IMG/VR virus record: IMGVR_UViG_3300012211_000004
Span: 1 to 64,000 of that record
DNA from: a virus
DNA length: 64,000 bases
Strand: one strand, 5' to 3'
In this document: piece by piece, positions 57,565 to 64,000 of the stretch
How positions within the stretch are numbered: position 1 is the first letter of the stretch
Layout of the letters: every line of letters begins with the position of its first letter
The notes under the pieces: generated by a model
Seen by the model: the letters and a program-made list of their open reading frames with translations, nothing else
The model's database searches: none
Told to the model about the DNA's origin: nothing
Position numbers and translations under genes: made by a program

Positions 57565-58100
57565 AAGCAAATCCTGGTAGTGGGGCACGTGGGCAGAGAC
57601 ACTGGATACCGCCGCTTGCACTAGCAATCATAGGCTGGCTGGCAATCATATTCGGGGTTGCTTGTATCACCATCCAATTGCAGACGACAGAAGGCAACCT
57701 GCAAGGACTGGCCTCAATCGATGCTTATAAGCCGAATATCCTGATGTTCTTGCAACCGTGGAACATCTTTTTTGGAAGCATGGCCTTCTGGGAACGTGGC
57801 GCGGATATCCTCGCTTGGATTATTGAGATTGCTACAGGCATCTTCATTGTTGGCTACAGCGATGCTCTTGATGTTTCAGGCTCCAGCGGCTGGGTCATGC
57901 AGAGGTTCTGGCTTCTTTCGTCGTGGGCACTATTCGCGTTCAATTTCTTTTCGGACTACAAGTACGGCAATGTTCCAGGTGCGGCTAATGCGGAATTGGG
58001 TCACTTTGAGTTTGCTGTTGGTATATCGGCAGCCGTCTGCTTCTTCCCGATTATCGGGCTTCATTTGATACGAAAAGCGAATACAACGTCTAGAGGCTAG
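57552..58100 (+). CDS. Multi-span membrane protein, 182 aa
   Basis: From the ATG at 57552 with AGGAAAGGGAAAA upstream. Four or five hydrophobic segments, such as PPLALAIIGWLAIIFGVACI, ILAWIIEIATGIFIVGYSDA and one near residue 115. No enzymatic motif. Directly upstream of the FtsK-like ATPase, so possibly its membrane partner. Confidence 0.7.
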   Translation: MATVEANPGSGARGQRHWIPPLALAIIGWLAIIFGVACITIQLQTTEGNLQGLASIDAYKPNILMFLQPWNIFFGSMAFWERGADILAWIIEIATGIFIVGYSDALDVSGSSGWVMQRFWLLSSWALFAFNFFSDYKYGNVPGAANAELGHFEFAVGISAAVCFFPIIGLHLIRKANTTSRG

Positions 58101-58109
58101 GAGAGTGAC

Positions 58110-59816
58110 ATGGATAAGGAATTAACCGCACAGCAAAGCAGTCAGGTCGCACAAGTTGGAGGGAAGCATAACATCTTCCCTCACACTCGCGCAGGTTGGG
58201 TGATTACTGGCGTCACAACGATTGGGAGTATTATCGTTTGCACTGTCTCGCAGTTTGATGGCGGGGCCGTGCTCGGCAGTCTCTTTGTCACCCTCACTGT
58301 TTCAGGCTTTTCTGATGACGTCATTCATGCTCTGCTTTATGGGCGTCGTTTTCCTGAGCATCTGGCTATGAATAATGGCAAATCAGCAGGAAAGTGGTTT
58401 CAGGAGTCGGCATCCGACTTTGCAGAGCGCTGGCTGGGATTTGAACGCAATCCTCACAAAGGGGGAAGTTTCAAATCCTGGGCGGCCCGCTGGCTGGGAA
58501 TGCCTGTGTACGATGAGCCGCCGACGGTAGAGGGGACGATTGTTGTTGAGGAGGACGGGCAGCCAAAGGATGAGCCTATGGTGGCTGTTCAGAAGATAGT
58601 AGAGCAGAATGGGCGTTTTCCTGAGCCTATCGATATGGCAATGGTTGTTGAGCAAGGCTTTAAGCCATCCCGTGATGGTATCTTGCTCATGAATACCAAT
58701 AATGGACATGCAACAGAGAAGATGAGCAAGTTGCATCATATTGGACTAGGGGGGTCAAGTGGTAGAGGCAAGACAAACACGACGCGCTTGATTGTGTCTC
58801 AGTTGCTCGCATGTGGCGCAAAAGTATATATGGTCAATCCGAACTTTGCGCCAATCAAACAGAATGGCAATCGTTTGGAAGATTGGCGGCCTATTGCTGA
58901 GAGGTTGCAAGAGCCTGTGGCACGCAATGCGGATGATATTAAGCGATTGCTCAATCATTTCATGAAGATCTTTGAAGAGAGGCGTGAGCGCGAGCAATTG
59001 ACTCCCAAACGTGGGGCTGATCTCTTCTTAGTCTTGGGCGAATGGCCTGTCATTGTTGAGGAATATCCCGATGCTGAAAAGATTATCGGGCGTTTACTAA
59101 GGCAATCCCGCCAGTACGGTATCCATATCATCGCAGAATTCCAGGATGCCCTCATCTCTACTATCAAGGGTAGTGGTGGCACTCGAGCAAACTACGGAAC
59201 AGCGTTTTTCTTCGGTGGCGACGTGACAACTGCCAAGACGCTATTAAGCCTGACTGATGGTGTCAAGATCGACAATACGGACCTTGGAGATATGGGAGCT
59301 GTCTACCTCAAGAGTTTTTCATCACAGGCTATCCCGGGGCGTGTGCCATTCTTCAGCAACAAAGCGCTCTACATGCTGTTAGGGTTTCCGAAAGATCCAG
59401 TAACAGACGAGCTGGTAGATGAGGACGAATTCTACGAAGATGAAGAGGACGAGGAGTCACTCTCGGAACGTGAGCAGTTGTATGAGGATGTCCTCAAAGT
59501 CTGGGGAAAGGGAAAAAGATCGCTCTATGAGATACAGGCTGCTATAGGGCTTGGTTCTCTTGAGACGGAAGCGCTTCTGCAAGAGATGAACGAATGGGGA
59601 TTGATCGTGTGGCGCAAAGAAGCGGAGTCCGTCCAAACAAAGGTCTTGCCTGTCATCCCCGAAAAAGGAAGGCGTGCAGAGGAGATTGATATCAATGCGG
59701 CAATTGCTGTGTATAATGCAGGCAATACAAGCAGATATCAACTTGCAAAGATATTCGATCTTAATGAAAATCAGGGAAGACGGCTAAAGGAGATTATTGA
59801 AGCGCGTGCTGAGTAG
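58110..59816 (+). CDS. FtsK/HerA-like membrane ATPase
   Basis: 568 aa. Two membrane segments near residues 28-46 and 52-68. The ATPase domain has Walker A GGSSGRGKT (214-222), then KVYMVNPNFAPIKQ. The expected Walker B is unusual (LFLVLGEWPVIVEE, about 305-318), with no DE at the standard place. RLLRQSRQYGIHIIAEFQ is the later sensor-like strand. An acidic stretch (about 430-450) and a C-terminal winged-helix-like region follow. Related to plasmid DNA translocases; here probably partition or transfer of a plasmid form. Confidence 0.78.
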   Translation: MDKELTAQQSSQVAQVGGKHNIFPHTRAGWVITGVTTIGSIIVCTVSQFDGGAVLGSLFVTLTVSGFSDDVIHALLYGRRFPEHLAMNNGKSAGKWFQESASDFAERWLGFERNPHKGGSFKSWAARWLGMPVYDEPPTVEGTIVVEEDGQPKDEPMVAVQKIVEQNGRFPEPIDMAMVVEQGFKPSRDGILLMNTNNGHATEKMSKLHHIGLGGSSGRGKTNTTRLIVSQLLACGAKVYMVNPNFAPIKQNGNRLEDWRPIAERLQEPVARNADDIKRLLNHFMKIFEERREREQLTPKRGADLFLVLGEWPVIVEEYPDAEKIIGRLLRQSRQYGIHIIAEFQDALISTIKGSGGTRANYGTAFFFGGDVTTAKTLLSLTDGVKIDNTDLGDMGAVYLKSFSSQAIPGRVPFFSNKALYMLLGFPKDPVTDELVDEDEFYEDEEDEESLSEREQLYEDVLKVWGKGKRSLYEIQAAIGLGSLETEALLQEMNEWGLIVWRKEAESVQTKVLPVIPEKGRRAEEIDINAAIAVYNAGNTSRYQLAKIFDLNENQGRRLKEIIEARAE

Positions 59817-59921
59817 GTGGGTAGGCGAGCCCGGCATTTAGATTTCAAGCTCAAGATGCCAGCGGATAAGCCACCCGCCCGACCACCTACCCGCCCGCCT
59901 ATTTGATGGAAAGGACGTTTG

Positions 59922-60038
59922 ATGAATTATACATGGAAAGACAGACTAAAAGACTCAAGTTGGGTAACAATCGCCTGGGAATGGCTGTTTCTGTACAGTA
60001 CGGAACCTGACAGTACAGTCAAATTGGCAACAAAATAG
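59922..60038 (+). CDS. Candidate 38-aa peptide across partition repeats
   Basis: ATG with GGAAAGGAC upstream, a match to other small-gene leaders, following a hairpin (GGCAT/ATGCC near 59838-59867). The peptide is Trp-rich (MNYTWKDRLKDSSWVTIAWE), and its 3' half covers two of the parC-like repeats. It might be a short leader gene or chance. Confidence 0.35.
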   Translation: MNYTWKDRLKDSSWVTIAWEWLFLYSTEPDSTVKLATK

Positions 60039-60116
60039 CAAAAATGCAACTTGTCTCTTGACAGGTAACAGAAATGAGAGTATTCTGTACAGTACCAAAC
60101 TTGACTGTACTGTACA
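59991..60116. promoter_or_regulatory. parC-like repeats and promoter of the actin-like operon
   Basis: The core ACAGTAC occurs at 59995-60001, 60010-60016 and 60089-60095, and inverted (GTACTGT) at 60107-60113. The promoter TTGACA (60058-60063) / TATTCT (60081-60086), 17-bp spacer, lies between the pairs; its -10 abuts one repeat. This matches type II partition centromeres, where the ParR-type protein binds iterons around the parMR promoter. Confidence 0.6.
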
Positions 60117-60140
60117 TATCTACTAGTGAAAGGGAATCCA

Positions 60141-61238
60141 GTGAATTATCACACCTATCCGTATGGACATGACTATGGTAACTCTAAAACATGTGGCATC
60201 GCCTACATAGGCAGTAGTGTTTGTGCTCAAACTATGCCAAGTGCGCTTTATGAGGGATCGCAAGAGGAACTAGAGAGCATGTCAATGGGCGGAGACCTAC
60301 GTCAAACAGGGACGCTTAATGATCGATCGCATATCATCAAAGTCAATGGCAATGAATTCTATGTTGGAGACCTGGCAATTGAGCAAGCTCCATCAATGAA
60401 CATTGCAGAGTTGACTAGCCGTGGTGACATCACGCGCTATTGGAGTGTTCGCAGTCTAGCGATGCTCCTAGCAACGTCAGGAACGGTTATCAAGGATCGT
60501 GAGTATGGCTTGATCATTGTGACTGGTCTGCCGATTGCGACCCACAACGAAGAGAATATCCAGGCCATTAAAAATGCTCTCGAAGGCGACCATGATTTTA
60601 TCCTTGATGGCGAAAGACGTATAGCCCATGTCGCCGTTAGGAAGATCATCATGGAAGGCTCTGGTGCCAACATTGCGCATGGCGCTATCGGCAAAGTAAA
60701 AGCTGGCATTATCGACATTGGAGGACGTACAACTGACATTTATATGGTCAGCGGTCAGACGCCTATCAAGGATCAATGCAAGTCGTTTGATATGGGCGTT
60801 GAGTCTGCAATTGATAGCCTTATTGAAGCTTTTGAAAAAGAGTTTCGCTATCCGTTATCTGCTGGCGATGCCGCCAAATTGCAAAACTGTTTTGTTGATA
60901 CAAAGTCCTATGATTTTGTTGCGACTGTCAGGAATGCAGGGGCTAATCACCAGAGAGTAGACGCACTCTTGAGCAAGTCTTTAGGTGAAGTTGGCAGAAA
61001 GATTTCAGGCTTCATTAAACGGTCTTGGTCTAGTTCTCTGCGCAATGATGTTGTTGCCAGCGATGCTGAATACGTCCTACTTGTCGGGGGTGGTGCATAC
61101 TACTTTGAGGAAGGTATAAGAGCCCTCTTCCAAAATCGGCTATCTCTACCTCACAAGCCAGAATTAGCGAACGCAGCAGGTTACGCCAGACTTGCACTCC
61201 ATTTCTCTAATCGAGATCTTAAAGAGCAGGTTTCCTAG
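60141..61238 (+). CDS. ParM-like actin-family ATPase
   Basis: 365 aa from the GTG at 60141 with AAAGGG upstream (a GTG at 60126 lacks an SD). Actin-fold motifs: phosphate 1 GHDYGNSKTCG (9-19), phosphate 2 AGIIDIGGRTTDIY (188-201) and adenosine-binding VLLVGGGAYYF (312-322). It should polymerise with ATP to push plasmid copies apart. The next gene encodes a ParR-like adaptor and the upstream region has parC-like repeats. Confidence 0.85.
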   Translation: MNYHTYPYGHDYGNSKTCGIAYIGSSVCAQTMPSALYEGSQEELESMSMGGDLRQTGTLNDRSHIIKVNGNEFYVGDLAIEQAPSMNIAELTSRGDITRYWSVRSLAMLLATSGTVIKDREYGLIIVTGLPIATHNEENIQAIKNALEGDHDFILDGERRIAHVAVRKIIMEGSGANIAHGAIGKVKAGIIDIGGRTTDIYMVSGQTPIKDQCKSFDMGVESAIDSLIEAFEKEFRYPLSAGDAAKLQNCFVDTKSYDFVATVRNAGANHQRVDALLSKSLGEVGRKISGFIKRSWSSSLRNDVVASDAEYVLLVGGGAYYFEEGIRALFQNRLSLPHKPELANAAGYARLALHFSNRDLKEQVS

Positions 61239-61240
61239 CC

Positions 61241-61522
61241 ATGCCAAGAGATACAGAAAAGAAGTCGTACATCACGGTAGCTGTCAATAAAGATAGCGAT
61301 TTGATGAGGCAATTGATCGAAGATGAAAGGCGTAAAGGCATCCCAAAAAGCCACTTAATCATCAATTATGCAGATGAGTATGTACGCCTTTTCATCCAAG
61401 GAAACACGGCCCCTCCTGTCACCCAAAACGTGACAAAGGGACCGCTTCTTAATCAGGAAAATGAAGCCATGATCACCAGTGATATTAGTGACGATGATCT
61501 GGCAGACGCCTATGGAGACTAA
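61241..61522 (+). CDS. ParR-like ribbon-helix-helix adaptor
   Basis: 93 aa, 2 bp after the ParM-like gene. The N-terminal KKSYITVAVNKDSDLMRQL strand, then helices (PKSHLIINYADEYVRLF) fit a ribbon-helix-helix fold; the polar, acidic C-terminus (about 55-93) fits the ParM-binding tail of ParR proteins. It probably binds the upstream repeats. Confidence 0.7.
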   Translation: MPRDTEKKSYITVAVNKDSDLMRQLIEDERRKGIPKSHLIINYADEYVRLFIQGNTAPPVTQNVTKGPLLNQENEAMITSDISDDDLADAYGD

Positions 61523-61523
61523 C

Positions 61524-61679
61524 ATGAAACTAGCAACCTTTGGCTTTCTCATCTCAGCTATCATCTTTGGATTTTGGCTAGCTGGGAGAGCCGATGCCTT
61601 CCTAGGTGGAATTGCTCTAGGCGTATGCGGTACGTGCGTGATAGCTCAGTTGGCAAGCATGATGAAAGAAAGGAGGTAA
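61524..61679 (+). CDS. Small membrane protein, 51 aa
   Basis: From the ATG at 61524 with TGGAG upstream. Two hydrophobic segments (TFGFLISAIIFGFWLAG and FLGGIALGVCGTCVIAQLAS), a short loop and a basic end. In the operon after ParR. Function unknown. Confidence 0.6.
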   Translation: MKLATFGFLISAIIFGFWLAGRADAFLGGIALGVCGTCVIAQLASMMKERR

Positions 61680-61684
61680 AAGGC

Positions 61685-61864
61685 ATGGGTGAAAGCATAG
61701 AAGACAAAATAGCTGAGTGCCGACAGCTTTGCAAGCAAGTGCAGGAGTATCAAGGGCCTGGAAGCAGTGAAGATTTTTCAGCGAAAGTCTTGCATGCTGC
61801 AGAGGCATTGATAGAATTGCAGCATGCAGGAGTAGATACAAGTGGATTGGTGGAAAATGAGTAG
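61685..61864 (+). CDS. Hypothetical helical protein, 59 aa
   Basis: From the ATG at 61685 with SD AAAGGAGG. Helical, with two Cys and many Glu (AECRQLCKQVQEYQ). Final gene of the partition operon, followed by a terminator. No family recognised. Confidence 0.6.
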   Translation: MGESIEDKIAECRQLCKQVQEYQGPGSSEDFSAKVLHAAEALIELQHAGVDTSGLVENE

Positions 61865-61869
61865 CGCGG

Positions 61870-61898
61870 TCGCCCTTCGCAAGAGGGGCTTTTTTGTT
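61870..61898 (+). terminator. Rho-independent terminator
   Basis: A short GC stem (GCCCTT...AGAGGGGC) followed by six T residues, ending the partition operon. Confidence 0.55.
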
Positions 61899-61981
61899 GC
61901 CTTGAAACTCTTGTTCCTTGACACGGCGTCGGGGTAATGGCAAGCTTGTCCTAGTCGTGACTAGACAGGACAGGAGTAACC

Positions 61982-62638
61982 ATGCAACGATACTATAATG
62001 CATCTCAAGCTGCAAGAGAACTGAATGTCCCTGATAAAACGATTAGGAGATGGCTCAAGCAAGGACTGTCAGGCAGATGGCAGCTTACAGCAGTACGAAC
62101 AGAGTCTGGTCAGCTTGCCATAGCCACTTCAGATATTGAGAGAATCAAGCGAGAACGTGAACAGGACCGCATGCGCTTTGCAAAGCCAGCAGGACTAGGC
62201 ATGTCTAATCTGGACGAGGGAGACTTGCCTAAGCAGGTAGAGTCACTTACACAGAGAGTAGGCGAATTAGAGAAAAGAATTGCAGAACTAGAGAGCACTC
62301 TATCGCAACAGAACATGCCTAATCTTGACTACCAGCAACCTCTAGGCATGCCTAGTCCACAACCATCCTCTCATCCATCCTCTCCAAAGCCACAGCCTCA
62401 CAAATCGATTGTAGCGCCTGCTGAAGACGACATGCTCTCAGCTAGAGACTTTGCTACCAAGATCGGCATCGAATACACACTCCTGGACGGCTATGCACGA
62501 CGCGGTATAGCTGGTGAAAAGATGGATGTTACTGAGGTGCCTACGACGAGAAAGGGATACTCACGTAAGTATTTCAACCCCACTCAGCAGGAACGAGCGA
62601 TAGAGCTACTTCGAAGACACGGCAAGCTACCATCCTGA
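61982..62638 (+). CDS. Two-HTH DNA-binding protein with coiled-coil linker
   Basis: 218 aa, SD GACAGGAG. Residues 1-60: MerR/excisionase-like HTH (YYNASQAARELNVPDKTIRR). Residues 80-110: coiled coil (ESLTQRVGELEKRIAELEST). A Pro/Ser/His-rich linker is followed by a second HTH-like domain (about 150-215, SARDFATKIGIEYTLLDGYA). Upstream CTAGTC-GT-GACTAG (61951-61964) is a palindrome, perhaps an operator. Probably a regulator. Confidence 0.75.
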   Translation: MQRYYNASQAARELNVPDKTIRRWLKQGLSGRWQLTAVRTESGQLAIATSDIERIKREREQDRMRFAKPAGLGMSNLDEGDLPKQVESLTQRVGELEKRIAELESTLSQQNMPNLDYQQPLGMPSPQPSSHPSSPKPQPHKSIVAPAEDDMLSARDFATKIGIEYTLLDGYARRGIAGEKMDVTEVPTTRKGYSRKYFNPTQQERAIELLRRHGKLPS

Positions 62639-62648
62639 TCTGCTGTGG

Positions 62649-62654
62649 TATACT
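62649..62654 (+). promoter_or_regulatory. Possible -10 of the double-glycine peptide gene
   Basis: TATACT, preceded by TGTGG, the same 11-mer as the -10 region at 7797-7807. No good -35 is visible, so the promoter call is tentative; a similar TGTGGTATA precedes the RNA region at 63433. Confidence 0.35.
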
Positions 62655-62681
62655 GGATAAAAATTCCAGGAGGACCAAGAA

Positions 62682-62861
62682 ATGGAAGACAATGGCTTTG
62701 ATGAACGCGAGTTGACCGATGAGGAGCTGCAGGCTGTCTATGGTGGTCTCAGCGTCTCAGATCTGCTGAATGTTGGGGACGTGACTACTGTGCTCGATAG
62801 GGTAGCTGTAGGCAATGTCGTGGCACCCATCAGCATTGCAGGGAACGATCTTTCCCTTTAG
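62682..62861 (+). CDS. Double-glycine-leader secreted peptide (bacteriocin/RiPP-like)
   Basis: 59 aa, too short for routine gene calling. SD CAGGAGG, 8 nt before ATG. The leader ends ELTDEELQAVYGG (residues 10-22), the acidic double-glycine signal cut by C39-peptidase transporters. The 37-residue core begins LSVSDLLNVGDVTT, is Gly/Val-rich, and has no Cys, so lanthionine or disulfide rings are unlikely. It may be an unmodified bacteriocin or signal peptide. No transporter or modification gene is in the window. A perfect terminator follows. Confidence 0.7.
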   Translation: MEDNGFDERELTDEELQAVYGGLSVSDLLNVGDVTTVLDRVAVGNVVAPISIAGNDLSL

Positions 62862-62877
62862 CTTCATCTGCACGAAA

Positions 62878-62909
62878 AGAGGACTCCAAATAGCGGAGTC
62901 CTCTTTTTT
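62878..62909 (+). terminator. Strong rho-independent terminator
   Basis: AGAGGACTCC (62878-62887) and GGAGTCCTCT (62895-62904), a perfect 10-bp stem with a 7-nt loop and a run of T residues, isolating the peptide gene as a single transcription unit. Confidence 0.9.
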
Positions 62910-62925
62910 ATGAGGAGGGATACCT

Positions 62926-63195
62926 TTGAACGATCAACATCACACCTGGAATGATGGCCCGGCAATTCGCACAAGAAAGCGTCCTTGTGGATGCTACATC
63001 ACGAAACGGACGTTCATCTTATGCAAGAGAGGGCAAGATCTCAAGAAAAGCGTAGATGGCTGCTACGGGCTATGGCAGTCGCACAAGGATAAGCCTGTAG
63101 ATAAAGCAATCATCCGTGCTCTATTCGATAATTTTGGCATACATAAGAACGCGTACAGAGGTCATGTGATGAGAGGAGATGAATGGGCGGGATAA
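62926..63195 (+). CDS. Hypothetical protein, 89 aa
   Basis: TTG start with SD GAGGAGGG. Contains PCGCYITKRTFILCKRG and a single later Cys, with an aromatic-rich, basic C-terminus. May bind zinc. A stem (63202-63236) follows. No family recognised. Confidence 0.6.
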   Translation: MNDQHHTWNDGPAIRTRKRPCGCYITKRTFILCKRGQDLKKSVDGCYGLWQSHKDKPVDKAIIRALFDNFGIHKNAYRGHVMRGDEWAG

Positions 63196-63201
63196 CGAGA
63201 A

Positions 63202-63236
63202 ACGCCGCTTCCTCTGCCAATCAATGAAAGCGGCGT
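63202..63236 (+). terminator. GC-rich hairpin after the 62926 gene
   Basis: ACGCCGCTT (63202-63210) and AAGCGGCGT (63228-63236), a perfect 9-bp stem; no T run follows, so it may be a terminator with another mechanism or a processing hairpin. In 63237-63414 I see nothing else credible. Confidence 0.45.
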
Positions 63237-63414
63237 CTCTCGAACATGATTTGAACGTGTCGTGACAAATATCCGCCGGTCTCACACGGTTGCTATACAC
63301 ATCTACACAACCCTATCATCAATACCGCATGGCCTTTAGATCATGGCTCTATTATATCTATATCAATCATACATGTCTATAGTTTCCTGATGTATTTTCC
63401 ATGTTACACAAACA

Positions 63415-63442
63415 TTGACAACCGTGAATGATGTGGTATAGT
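63415..63442 (+). promoter_or_regulatory. Promoter of the candidate RNA
   Basis: TTGACA (63415-63420) and TATAGT (63437-63442) with a 16-bp spacer; the expected transcription start is near 63449, directly before the hairpin-dense region. Confidence 0.6.
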
Positions 63443-63448
63443 GTGATA

Positions 63449-63745
63449 CATGCATTTGATTTTGTTCTCAATTAGAAGGGGCATCCTAACAGTGATCGCA
63501 TACATACTCCAACGTGGTGATATGCATGCGAATCGAACACTTTCACCACGAGGATCGATAGGACGGGGACGCAAGTCTTTGCGCGATCCGCAAAAAGGCA
63601 GCGTAACTGCGCCACGCCAGCATACTGCTGGTTTTATGGAACATATGCAGCAATGCGGTTCCTTGCCCGGCTAGGGCCATACACAGAGCAATCTGTGCGA
63701 TGTATTGCAGGGATGTGTGGGTAGTAGAGCCGCTGAGGCTCATTC
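63449..63745 (+). ncRNA. Candidate structured noncoding RNA
   Basis: Many perfect hairpins follow one another: CGTGGTGA/TCACCACG (63513-63550), GGATC/GATCC enclosing CGCAA/TTGCG (63552-63589), CCAGCA/TGCTGG (63617-63631), GGAAC/GTTCC with GCA-GCAA-TGC inside (63638-63662), CACAGA-GCAA-TCTGTG (63682-63697) and GAGCC/GGCTC (63727-63741). Two have GNRA-type GCAA loops. A 74-codon frame from 63450 would be leaderless and is not protein-like. No known RNA family is recognised. The 3' end is not defined. Confidence 0.45.
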
Positions 63746-63802
63746 ACACTGAAGTGCAGAAATTAACACGTTTGAACACGTTTTGAAAGGCAGAGATATA
63801 CC

Positions 63803-64000
63803 ATGTCCAATCATACAGGCCATTTAGGCCATGCACACCATACTGCGGAAGATAGGCTGTTGACAGTGGCTGAAATTGCAGCAAAGCTTCGTGTTGATCA
63901 AACAACTGTACGAAGATGGATCAAGCATGGCACGCTAGAAGCCGTTTCTCTGCCACATGTGGGCAAGCGACAATCCTATAGGGTAAAAACATCTACCTTT
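63803..64000 (+). CDS. Excisionase/MerR-like HTH protein, truncated by window edge
   Basis: 66 codons to the edge. SD GAAAGG. His-rich start (SNHTGHLGHAHHTAED), then LLTVAEIAAKLRVDQTTVRR, the HTH_17/excisionase domain. AACACGTTT is repeated just upstream (63768-63784), a possible operator. The C-terminus lies outside the window. Confidence 0.75.
   Translation, partial: MSNHTGHLGHAHHTAEDRLLTVAEIAAKLRVDQTTVRRWIKHGTLEAVSLPHVGKRQSYRVKTSTF

Noticed and set aside
63237-63300. Possible tRNA or tRNA 3' end (TCGAAC and ATTTGAAC stretches)
   Set aside because: A T-arm-like GTTCAAATC occurs on the minus strand, but its stem has a mismatch and no acceptor, D or anticodon arms could be fitted.
63450-63674. 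74-codon plus frame in the candidate RNA
   Set aside because: It would be leaderless, is Arg/Gly/Ser-rich without motif, and coincides with the perfect hairpins; RNA structure is the simpler explanation.

Overview
The window reads as most of a temperate siphovirus-type phage, probably maintained at least partly as a plasmid (a phage-plasmid). It carries a complete head, tail and lysis gene set, a tyrosine recombinase, a divergent repressor-type switch, a primase-helicase beside an iteron array, and an actin-like partition operon with an FtsK/HerA-like ATPase. Base composition is intermediate, Shine-Dalgarno (SD) sites of the type AAAGGAGG or GAAAGGA are common, and GTG and TTG starts are frequent. 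The holin (LLH family), the amidase endolysin and the absence of spanins suggest a host with a single membrane. The style of the HTH, FtsK-like and zinc-binding accessory proteins would fit a Ktedonobacter-like Chloroflexota or a Firmicutes host, but this is inference and no host gene is present to settle it.

Layout. 1-2365 (+): a promoter and five small genes of unknown function, the last two membrane proteins. 2367-32483 (mostly -): the late region read leftward, from terS, terL and portal through small genes, scaffold, major capsid, head-tail connectors, tail tube, an overlapping tail-chaperone pair, a 1714-residue tape measure with a lytic transglycosylase domain, baseplate and fibre proteins, to amidase, LLH holin and a small membrane protein. 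Three homing-endonuclease genes sit on the opposite strand in this block (HNH 7911, GIY-YIG 18000, HNH 26445), each with its own promoter. A LAGLIDADG gene (25063) abuts a half exonuclease. 32484-34359: structured intergenic DNA, a small gene, the integrase and a small membrane protein. 34356-41081 (-): accessory genes including a DNA methyltransferase, then a 35-bp iteron array and the PrimPol/SF3 primase-helicase. 41270-42224: a GIY-YIG/HTH gene and a Cro/CI-type repressor around divergent promoters with repeated AGTAAAA operators. 42281-46780 (-): small genes, an HNH protein, an RNA-ligase-like protein and a LuxR-type regulator. 47288-55039: mainly leftward early genes (Sak4-like RecA ATPase, SWIM finger, DUF488, MazG-like, a replication protein with internal repeats), interrupted by short rightward operons from 47623 and 50289. 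55161-55213: two divergent promoters whose -10 boxes overlap. 55296-61864 (+): small genes, membrane proteins, the FtsK-like ATPase, then parC-like repeats with ParM-like and ParR-like genes. 61982-64000 (+): HTH proteins, a stand-alone double-glycine-leader peptide gene, a region that looks like a structured RNA, and a truncated HTH gene at the window edge.

The most interesting items are the double-glycine peptide at 62682-62861 (own SD and near-perfect terminator), the hairpin-dense candidate RNA at 63449-63745, the complete parC-parM-parR layout, the two iteron arrays, the recurring hairpin-plus-GAAAGGA leaders ahead of many small genes, the half exonuclease next to a LAGLIDADG gene, and a major capsid gene that seems to start at ATT. 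Several genes of fewer than 60 codons were found by reading the gaps directly. All functional calls rest on motif recognition by eye; no database search was possible.
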